Below are positions 55,398 to 64,000 of a stretch of DNA of 64,000 nt, piece by piece. The position numbers and the translations under genes were made by a program. The DNA comes from Phragmites australis. Its lineage: Eukaryota > Streptophyta > Magnoliopsida > Poales > Poaceae. The stretch lies in the NCBI RefSeq assembly GCF_958298935.1, contig NC_084933.1, positions 4,137,001 to 4,201,000 of the forward strand. The letters run 5' to 3'. The notes beneath the pieces were generated by a model. The model made no database searches. It worked only from the letters and a program-made list of their open reading frames with translations, and was not told the origin of the DNA. Each line of letters starts with the position of its first letter. Within the stretch, counting starts at the first letter, position 1.

Positions 55398-57662
55398 ATG
55401 GTGAACACCATACGTAACAACAACACCAACAACGCCAATGACAACATCAACGACAACGCTGCCAACAACAACAATCTTCCTCCCCCGCCACCCCTCATGG
55501 ACGCCAACCAAGTCATGACTCTTCTTCAAGGCTTGGTCCAAGCAATCAACCAGCAACACCAAGCTCAGCAGGCACCGCTACAGTAGCCACAGTCTCGACT
55601 TCGGACTTTCTTGAGCACCCAGCCACCTACATTCTCTTAGGCAGTGGAGCTAATGGAGGCAGATGGTTGGCTGAAAACAATCAACAGCAAGGTTCAGATA
55701 GCTCAGTGCAATGGACGGGAGAAAGTCCTCTTTGCATCCCACCAGCTGATTGGGCCAACTCAGGAGTGGTGGACTGCTTACACCGCTGCTCATGAGGATC
55801 CCCAGGAGATCACCTATGCAGAGTTTCAGAACAGCTTCCGCGCTCACCATGTCCCTACCGGAGAAATAAAGGTAAAGAGGAAGGAGTTCCTCAATCTCAA
55901 GCAAGGACCTATGTCTGTGAGGGAGTACCTCACGAAGTTTACTCAATTGTCTCGCTACGCCCCCAACGACATCGAAATGGATGAGAAGAAACAGGATTGC
56001 TTTCTTGAGGGTATTAACATTGGTCTGCAGTATGCCCTCTTCGCCAATGAGTACCCCAGTTTCCAGAAACAGGTAGATAGCGCCTTCATCATGGAGAAGA
56101 AGCGCCAGAATTTGGGTGAAGAGCGTAAGCGCCGTCTGCAGAGTTAGTCTTCTAGCAGCAGCACCCGCCCCCGCTTCAACGCCCCTGCCACTGGTCCGAT
56201 GTTCCGCCATGGAGGGCAGAACCAGCAGCAGCAGAATCAGTCGCAGAGGCCGTAGCAGAAAATGCAGAATCAAGGTACAGGGTCGTTCAAGCTGCCAGTG
56301 CAGCCGCAGCAGCAACAACAGTCTCGCCCCAGCTTCCAGTAGCAGCAGCAGCGACCCAATAACAGTCAGCCACAGCCGCAGAACCACAACGGCCAAGGGT
56401 CAAGCAACATTGGGTCGTGCTTCAGTTGCGGCAACTTCGGGCATCTAGCCAACAAGTGTCCCAAGAAGCAGCAAGGCCAAGCCCAGGGCAACAACCAGCA
56501 GCAGCAGCCTCGCCAGAACGCAATGTATGGTTGTGTCAACCATGTTGCAGTGGAGGAAGCCCAGGAAGCTCCTAACGTGGTTCTGGGTATGTTTTTTGCC
56601 AACTCTCATCCTGCAACAGTATTATTTGATTCCGGTGCTACGCATTCATTCATATCCTATCAGTTTGTGAATACATATAAGTTGCCAAGAGCTTTATTGA
56701 AAAATCGAGTGCTAATAAATTCTCCAGGAGGAGAAATGGAATCAAGGCATCTATTCCCTAAAATAAGTATATGCATAAGGGGGGTAGACTTTCTGGCCAA
56801 CCTCATCATTCTGGAGTCCAAGGGTATTGATATCATTCTGGGGATGGATGGGCTAACCAAGTACAAAGGAGTCATCGGGTGTGCTACGAAGACGGTTCAG
56901 TTGACACATACAGACGGAACCAAGGTGGAGTTTCAGGCCACGACAGAGTCAGCTATCAACGCCAATTTAAACAAAGCCAACGTAGTGGAAGATAGCAGGG
57001 TGGTCAGTGAATTTCCTGACGTCTTCCCGGAGGATTTGCTAGGTATGCCACCTGATCGAGAAATTGATTTTGTCATTGAATTAGTACCTGGAACGGCTAC
57101 TATATACAAGAGGCCATATAGAATGGATGCCAATCAATTGGCTGAGCTCAAGGAACAAATCCAAGAGCTACTAGACAAAGGGTTTATCCGCCCCAGTTCT
57201 TCACCCTGGGGAGCCCCAATAATCTTCGTTTCGAAGAAAGATGGTACACAGAGGATGTGTATAGACTATCGAGCTCTGAATGAAGTAACAATCAAGAACA
57301 AGTACCCTCTACCCTGCATCGAAGATTTGTTTGATATGCTTATTGGCGCATGTGTGTTTTCCAAGATTGATCTTCGATCTGGATACCATCAGCTGAAAAT
57401 TCGTGCTCCCAATATCCCCAAGACAGCATTTGTTACTCGGTACGGTCTGTACGAGTACACAGTGATATCTTTCGGGCTGACCAATGCCCCGGCATACTTC
57501 ATGTATCTGATGAATAAAGTCTTTATGGAATATTTGGACAAGTTTGTTGTGGTGTTCATTGATGATATCCTGGTCTACTCCAAGAACAAAGAAGAGCACG
57601 AGGAACACCTAAGGATGGTTTTGCAGAAGCTCAAGGAAAACCAGCTATACGCTATACGCTAA
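55398..57662 (+). pseudogene. Nested chromovirus gag-pol, first part (gag, PR, RT)
   Basis: Starts MVNTIRNNNTNNANDN, an Asn-rich N-terminus. The capsid region is MEADGWLKTINSKVQIAQ, ASHQLIGPTQEWW, FRAHHVPTGEIKVKRKEFL and YAPNDIEMDEKKQ. TAG stops replacing Gln lie at about 55584, 55638, 56145, 56252 and 56339. The zinc knuckle is [14 protein letters not shown]. The protease motif is [12 protein letters not shown] runs from about 57000 with [22 protein letters not shown] and the intact active site FIDD (57558-57569). The frame ends at 57662 because of a 7-bp tandem duplication at 57645-57658. Confidence 0.9.
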
Positions 57663-59916
57663 ACTGAGCAAATGTGAGTTCTGGTTAAAGGAAGTTCCTT
57701 TCCTTGGTCACATCATATTAGAAGGAGGTGTGTCTGTAGATCCGTCCAAGGTAAGAGATGTTCTGGATTGGAAGCCACCGCAAAATGTATTCGAGATTCG
57801 CAGTTTTCTGGGTTTAGCAGGATACTATCATCGTTTCATAGAAGGTTTCTCCAAGATAACGAAGCCAATGACAGAACTGCTAGAAAAACCAGCAGAGTTT
57901 AAGTGGACAACAGCTCGAGAAGCTAGTTTCAATGAATTAAAGAAGAGGTTGACCTCAGCACTAGTTTTGATCATGCCAAATACTCAGAAACCATTTTCGA
58001 TGTATTGTGATGCATCTCGTCAAGTCTTGGGATGTGTGCTCATGCAAGAAGGTCATGTTGTTGCATATGCATCCCGGCAGTTAAGGAAACATGAAGAGAA
58101 TTATCCAACACATGACTTGGAGCTAGCCGCAGTGGTTCACACACTCAAGATCTGGAGGCATTATCTGATTGGTCAGAGATGTAAGATCTATTCTGATCAT
58201 AAAAGCTTGAAGTATATGTTCACTCAACCGGATCTTAAACTCAGGTAGTGCAGATGGTTAGAGCTCAACAAGGACTATGATCTGGGAATCAACTATCACC
58301 CAGGAAAGGCAAATGTAGTAGCTGATGCCTTGAGAGTCCCAAATTAATGCAATGACTCATCAAGAGTTGAGTCCCGAGCTATCCAAAGAGTTCGAGAGGT
58401 TAAATATGGGAATGGTGTATAACACCAGATGGTTGCAATGGAAATAGACTCGACGCTTGAGCAAGAAATAAGAAAGGGTCAACTTGAGGATGAAAAGATT
58501 TTGGAAATCAAGCAGCTCATTAAAGTTGGCAAGGCCCCAGATTTTTTTGTAGATGAGCAGGGCACAGTGTGGTATAAGCACAGGATTTGTGTTCCGGACA
58601 TAAAGTCTATTCGGGATACAATCTTAAAGGAAGCCCATGATTCGGCATATTCCATTCACCCAGGGAGTACCAAGATGTACCAAGATCTTAAAGATCAGTA
58701 TTGGTGGTATGGGATGAAACGCGCAGTGGCAGAATATGTGGCTTTGTGTGATATCTGTCAGCGAGTCAAAGCCGAGCATCAAAGACCAGCAGGACTGCTA
58801 CGGCCATTGAAAGTACCTAAATGGAAGTGGGAAGAAATCAGCATGGACTTCATAGTGGGTCTACCGCGAACACAATCAGGACATGATTCTATATGGGTCG
58901 TAGTTGACCGGTTCACAAAAGTAGCTCATTTCATTCCAGTAAAGGAATCCTATCGAGGTCCAAAGCTAGCTGAATTGTATATGTCCAAAATTGTGTGTCT
59001 GCATGGGGTACCCAAGATAATTGTATCTGATCGTGGCAGCCAGTTTACCTCACGGTTCTAGCAACGATTGCATGAATCTATGGATACAAGATTGAATTTC
59101 AGCTCAGCATACCACCCGCAAACTGACAGACAGACAGAAAGAGTAAATCAAATTCTTGAAGATATGTTGAGAGGATGTGCATTGAAGAATGGTAATAGTT
59201 GGGACAAGAATATGCCGTATGCGGAATTTTCGTACAATAACAGTTACCAGGCTAGTCTTAAGATGTCTCCTTTTGAAGCTTTATATGGAAGGAAGTGTAT
59301 AACCTCGTTGTTCTGGAATCAAGCCGAAGAAAGCCAAGTTTTAGGTCCAGAAGTTCTAAGAGAAGTTGAAAGACAAGTGCAAGAGATTCAGGATAATCTG
59401 AAAACAGCACAGTCAAGGCAAAAGAGTTATGCAGATCATCGACGCCGAGAACTGACTTTTGAAGTAGGAGACTTCGTGTATCTCAAAGTATCACCAATCA
59501 GAGGACTACGTAGATTCAAAGTCAAAGGCAAGCTTTCACCTCGATTTATTGGTCCGTACAGGATTTTGGGAAAATGAGGAGAAGTAGCTTACCAGCTTGA
59601 GTTACCACCTCAACTCTCCGGAGTACACAATGTGTTCCATGTATCACAGTTGAAGAAGTGTTTAAGAGTTCCCGAAGAATAGTTGCCAGTAGAAGAACTG
59701 GATGTGCGAGAAGATCTGTCATATTCAGAATATCCGGTCAAGATCCTTGAGACATTAGAAAGGGTTACCAGAAACAGGCGAGTCCTAATGTGCAGAGTGC
59801 ACTGGAAGTATCACTCAGAAGAAGAAGCAACCTGGGAAAGAGAAGATGATCTGAAGACGGAGTTTCCCCATCTCTTCTCTGATCCTTCCGAATCTCGAGG
59901 GCGAGATTCATCCTAA
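57663..59916 (+). pseudogene. Nested chromovirus pol, second part (RT end, RNase H, IN, chromodomain)
   Basis: Continues after the frameshift: [28 protein letters not shown], then RNase H ([42 protein letters not shown]). A stop lies at 58246 and a deletion shifts the frame near 58333. Integrase: HDSAYSIHPG and CDICQ (zinc-binding HHCC), SMDFIVGLPR, VSDRGSQF and TERVNQ (D, D, E). The C-terminal part (DFVYLKVSP, KGKLSPRFIGPYRI) precedes the chromodomain (VLMCRVHWKYHSEEEATWERE). Stops lie at 59061, 59576 and 59681, and a TAA at 59914 within the SRGRDSS...GG end. Confidence 0.9.
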
Positions 59917-59928
59917 GGGGGGTAGGTT
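59912..59928 (+). other. Nested element polypurine tract
   Basis: TAAGGGGGGTAGG directly before the 3' LTR. The pol stop TAG lies within it. Confidence 0.85.
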
Positions 59929-60930
59929 TCTAACACCCTAAATTTCAATTTTTTTTGCAATAATTTAAGATTTTGGTAGAAATTAATTAGGTGGTTGCAA
60001 TTTTGTTCAATAGGAAAATTAATTTCTAAATTTAATTTGGCTACGTTAAATGTTTGTTGCATTCATGCCGTTGTACATGCATTAAGATTTTCTTGTGCGG
60101 AAAAAAGTTTGCTAAAATTTGCTAGAATTCGCTCGTTTAAAACTCCCTGTTGAATTATGTCGAAATTCAAATTGGAAAAGGTTTTGGAAATTAGAAAATT
60201 GCTTTTGGGCTGATTCTCCATCCCTCGGCCCATCTACCCTCCCCTCTTCTCCTTCCCGTGCGGGCCTCATTTCTTCCGTGCCAGCCCACAAGGCCAACCG
60301 GCCCCCTTGCCGCTGCCAAGTGGGGCCCAGCTGAGCTGGCTCCCACCTCGCCCGAGCCGCTCCCCTCCCCGCCTCTCTCTCTCCCTGCGCGCGGGCCCAG
60401 CTGAGCCGAGCCACGCCGAGCGAGCCGCCCGCCTGCCGAGCCGGCTCCCCTTCCCCTACCTCCCGCCGAACCCCCCGAGCCCCCAAATCCCGCCGTTGTT
60501 TCCAATTTCCGCCCCCCCCCCCACGCTTTAATTCGCGAATTAAAGCACGCCTCCAGGATCCCCTCCCTCCATTACCTCAACCCCGACCGTCTCCCTACCC
60601 CTCTCGGCTATTTAAGCCCTCCACCGACTCCCTTGCGTCGTTCCGCACCCGAATAACCCGTTTCCCCTCTCTCTTGCGCTCGGATTTGCCCCAGCCGCCA
60701 TCTCCGCCATTGCCGCCGGTAAGAAGCTCGGCCGCCGCCCTTTTTCTCCATGGCCGAGCCTCAATTGATCTTGTTCTTCGCTCAATCGGTGTCGCAGGGT
60801 CCCGGTCAACATCCCCCGTCGCTTTTTGGAGCTGTGATGATAACACTGATGATGTAAGCACATGTATGAATCTAGTTCCTGGCATACATGTGTTGTGCCC
60901 GGTTTTGGCCGTTTAAAACTGGGTGTTACA
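59929..60930 (+). mobile_element. Nested chromovirus 3' LTR with 1.9-kb internal deletion
   Basis: Matches both ends of the 5' LTR (51159-52160 and 54055-54151) but joins them at about 60833, after CTTTTTGGAGCT. The second LTR base is C instead of G (TCTAACACCC). It ends GGGTGTTACA, followed by ACCAA. The deletion removes the conserved dyad module and the U5-side core. Confidence 0.9.
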
Positions 60931-60935
60931 ACCAA

Positions 60936-62883
60936 ACATCAGCAAGAACTTTGATATCTACTGTGATGCTTCGTGGCAAGGGCTTGGATATGTTCTTATG
61001 CAAGAAAGTCAACTCATAGCTTATGCGTCAAGGCAGTTAAGGAAGCATGAGGAGCATTACCCTACGCATGACCTGGAATTAGCAGCAGTAGTTCATGCAC
61101 TGAAAATTTGGAGACACTATCTCGTTGGAAAATGGTGTGAGATATACACGGATCACAAGAGTCTAAAATATATATTCACCCAACCGGATTTAAACCTTCA
61201 TCAGCACCGATGGCTAGAGTTAATCAAGGACTATGATGTGGGAATCCATTATCACCCAGGAAAGGCTAATGTGGTAGCCGATGCTTTGAGTCGAAAGAGT
61301 AATTGTAACTTGATGATGGTTCAAGATAGTCAACCCGAGTTATGAAAAGAGTTTGAGAAGCTTAACCTTGGTTTTGTGGCAGATGTAGAAGCAACTACCA
61401 TGGAAGTTGATTGCACATTAGAGAAAGATATTCATAAAAGTCAACTTGAAGATGAAAAGCTCATGGAAATAAGGTAGCTTATTAAGGATGATAAAGCACC
61501 AGGCTTTACAGAAGACAGTCAAGGTATTGTGTGGTTCGAAAAGAGAATCTATGTGCCCAATTAGAAGGGCATTAAAGAGTTAATTTTAAGGGAAGCCCAT
61601 GATTCAATATATTCCATTCACCCTAGAAGCACGAAGATGTATCAAGATTTCAAAGATCGTTATTGGTGGTATGGAATGAAAAGAGATGTTGCAGAATACG
61701 TAGCCCTGTGTGATACTTGCCAGAAGGTCAAAGCAGAATATCAGAGACCAGCAAGATTGCTATAGCCTTTGAAGGTACCTGAGTGGAAATGCGAGGAAAT
61801 TGGTATGGATTTCATTATCGGATTACCCCGTACACAAGGAGGATATGATTCTATATGGGTTATAGTTGATCGTTTGACTAAAGTCACTTATTTTATTCTC
61901 GTTAAGACTACATATAATGGAGCCACACTAGCAGAGATGTATATGTCAAGAATAGTGTGTTTGCATGGAGTAACAAAAAAGATTGTTTCGGATAGAGGAA
62001 CTAAATTTACTTCCAAGTTTTGGCAGAAGCTACATGAGTCTATAGACACGAAGATGAGTTTCAGTTCTGCCTATCATCCTCAAACTGATGGTCAGATTGA
62101 GAGAGTAAATTAGATACTCGAGGATATGTTAAGAGCTTGTGCTCTGAAGTATGATAAAAGTTGGGATAAGAGTCTGCCATATGCAGAGTTCTCGTACAAC
62201 AACAGTTATCGGGCAAGTCTCAAAATGTCTCCATTTGAAGCCCTATATGGAAGAAAGTGTAGAACACTGCTGTTCTAGAATGAGACTAGAGAAAGTAAAG
62301 TTTTTGGCCCAGAAGTTTGACGAGATGCAGAAAAGGAAGTTCAGATAATTCAAGAGAATTTAAGTATTGCATAATCGAGGCAGAAAGTTATGCTGATAAC
62401 AAACGTAGAGAATTGATTTTTGAAATTGGAGATTTCGTCTATCTCAAGGTTTCTACCATAAGAGATCTTCGTATATTTAAGGTCAAAGGCAAGTTTTCAC
62501 CAAGATTCATTAGACCTTTCAAGATACTGGATAAAAGAGGAGAAGTAGCTTATCAGTTGGAGTTACCGCCTCAGCTAGCAGATGTGTATGATGTCTTTCA
62601 TGTGTCTTAGTTGAAGAAGTGTCTTCGAGTGCCTGAAGAACAATTGCTATTGGAAGAGTTGGATGTTCAAGAAGATCTCTCCTATGCAGAGTATCCAATG
62701 AAGATCATTGAAAGATCAGAAAGGGTTACCAGAACCAAAGTGATACCAATGTGCAAAGTGCATTGGAGACACCACTCAGAGGATGAAGCAACATGGGAAA
62801 GAGAAGATCTGAAGTCAGAGTTTCCTCATCTTTTCTTCAATCCGTCCGAATCTCGAGGGCGAGAGTCATTCCAAGGGGGGTAG
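60936..62883 (+). pseudogene. Outer chromovirus pol, second part (RNase H, IN, chromodomain)
   Basis: Resumes with [22 protein letters not shown] and continues [25 protein letters not shown] and [16 protein letters not shown]. Integrase: HDSIYSIHPR, CDTCQ, GMDFIIGLPR, VSDRGTKF and IERVN. It ends with the chromodomain (VIPMCKVHWRHHSEDEATWERE) and FPHLFFNPSESRGRESFQGG. The stop TAG (62881-62883) is inside the polypurine tract, three bases before the LTR. In-frame stops and shifts occur at about 61343, 61476, 61562, 61763, 62111, 62276, 62317 and 62608. Confidence 0.9.
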
Positions 62884-62886
62884 GTT
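62872..62886 (+). other. Outer element polypurine tract
   Basis: CAAGGGGGGTAGG immediately before TGTAACACCC. It also encodes the last residues Q-G-G and the stop of pol. Confidence 0.88.
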
Positions 62887-64000
62887 TGTAACACCCTAAT
62901 TTTCAAATTTACAAGTTTCTAAAATTGGCTAGACTTTAACTTGAGTTTGAATTAAATAGCCTAGGTTTAAAATCTAATTTATAAAATTAAATTCCAAATG
63001 AACATAGGCTATATTTGATTTATATGCGTTCATGTTGAGTATAGGCATGTAGGATTTTTTTTGGAGTATCTTTGGCTTTGTTTGAGTTGATTTTGCTTTG
63101 AATTCAAATTTCAAATGAATTTAGAAAATGAAATGAAATAGAAAAAAATAAACATTTCCCAGGCCGCTTCCTCTCCCTTTCGGCCCGCCCAGCCAACCGG
63201 CCTGGCCTGCTCGGCTCGCTCTTCCCATCTATCCCTGGCCCAGTTGAACCGATGTCCTCCCCTCCATTTCCCGCTTGGGCCTTGGCCTAGGCCTGAGCTA
63301 ACACCGCAGACCACCTGAGACGCCCGCGCCGAAGACGCCTTCGCCCTGAGCCGCCACCATGTGGTACCCACCAGGTCAGATTTGTCGTCTCTAAGTCGAT
63401 CTCGGCCGGCCACCGTGTTCGACTAGGATTTCCGCTACTGCCCTGGAGTCCTAGCGCGACCCGAGTGTCCCTAGCCACCTATATATGTTCCCTGACCCCT
63501 CCTCGACCTTTCCCCCAAGACAAGTCACCGAGTTCTAGCACAAATCGCCGAGATCGAGTTCGCTACCATCACCATTGCCGCTGCCCTTGGTCGAGTTCAC
63601 TACTGCGCCGTTCCAGAGCCTCGTGCCGCTGTCCGAGCCCACTAGAAGAACCACCTACGACCGCTGAAGCTCGTGCCACCATCACATTCGTCGATCGACT
63701 ACCGAAGCCCTTCCTGTGCCGCACCACCCGTGGTAAGCCCCTAGATTGACTCCCCGTACGCTTGTCATCGTGTTCCACCGCTCACTGTCATCATTAGCGA
63801 GCCAGAGCGTTATTCCGTCGACCATCCGACGAGTGCGCCACCGTGATTCCCTTGGCTCTACCCTGTTCCCCTACTCCGATCGTCCCCTTCGTTGTGCACT
63901 GTCGGATCTGTTCTCTGCCGTCCAGATTAGATATGTCCTGTAACCCTTCGATAGCCAACCAAAATGCGCCATGTGTCGATCCTTAATCCTAGTCAGCGTT
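62887..64000 (+). mobile_element. Outer chromovirus 3' LTR, first 1.1 kb
   Basis: Matches 44432-45570 throughout, with a CCTATATATG box at 63478-63487. It is cut by the window end, so the right target duplication (expected CTATA) cannot be read. Confidence 0.92.

Larger units (their letters stand above)
51159..60930 (+). mobile_element. Nested Ty3/gypsy chromovirus (9.8 kb, both LTRs)
   Basis: 5' LTR, primer site, orf0, gag-pol with chromodomain, polypurine tract and an internally deleted 3' LTR. It is inserted in the pol of the outer element in the same orientation. It is a related but distinct family: proteins are clearly homologous, while the U3 sequences differ. Its RT and integrase catalytic residues are preserved, yet in-frame stops and two frameshifts make it inactive. 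Confidence 0.92.
44432..64000 (+). mobile_element. Outer Ty3/gypsy chromovirus (3' end outside window)
   Basis: 5' LTR, primer site (47395), orf0 (47559), gag-pol (48619 to 51158, resuming 60936 to 62883), polypurine tract and the first 1.1 kb of the 3' LTR. A complete second chromovirus (51159-60930) is inserted between the RT and RNase H regions of its pol. The C-terminal chromodomain, the LTR size and orf0 place it with Tekay/Del-type (RIRE3/RIRE8-like) chromoviruses, from memory. It is defective: many stops, two gag frameshifts and a mutated RT active site. Confidence 0.88.

Overview
The window is plant nuclear DNA, almost certainly from a grass (Poaceae). Its content is old, nested LTR retrotransposons with very long LTRs (about 2.4 to 4.1 kb), solo LTRs, MITEs and minisatellites, as expected of pericentromeric or other gene-poor heterochromatin. 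I see no intact host gene. The only cellular-type coding remnant I recognise is a DUF295/F-box-like fragment split by a solo LTR near 35.7-39.2 kb. Every long reading frame carries in-frame stops or frameshifts. The stops are mostly CAG to TAG or TGG to TAG, which suggests CHG-methylation decay.

Layout. 1-6797: a minus-strand Ty3/gypsy chromovirus deletion derivative, whose 3' LTR abuts a 40-bp minisatellite. 6798-8958: 3' end of another gypsy element, with an antisense transposon-type ORF and a 581-bp LTR. 8959-16135: 3' part of a Tat/Athila-like gypsy element (integrase, antisense ORFs, 48-bp tandem repeat, 631-bp 3' LTR). Its integrase is split by a copia-type LTR-like insertion (about 9.7-11.4 kb). 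16.5-20.7 and 29.9-30.7 kb: a minus-strand gag/LINE-ORF1-like gene broken by a Stowaway MITE, a copia solo LTR and a 9.2-kb copia element. The copia element (20718-29885) itself holds a 4.06-kb chromovirus solo LTR. 30.7-35.7 kb: AT-rich non-coding DNA with a duplicated module. 35699-38710 and 39752-about 42103: two more solo LTRs. 43.1-44.4 kb: LTR and gag remnant of a gypsy element related to the one at 8.4-9.0 kb. 44432-64000: a chromovirus inserted in that gag. A second complete chromovirus (51159-60930) is inserted in its pol, and its own 3' LTR runs off the window.

How the parts relate. The two right-hand chromoviruses share one plan: long LTR, iMet-tRNA primer site four bases inside the LTR, an extra ORF (orf0), gag-pol with zinc knuckle, protease, RT, RNase H, integrase and a C-terminal chromodomain, then a polypurine tract that overlaps the pol stop codon. 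The most striking observation is at the orf0 N-termini. They align without gaps to the histone H3 tail: one copy keeps ARTK...T..K, the other TARKSTGG. A protein with an H3-like tail would thus be encoded beside an integrase that carries a chromodomain. A second observation is a paired dyad module at fixed spacing in five otherwise diverged LTRs.
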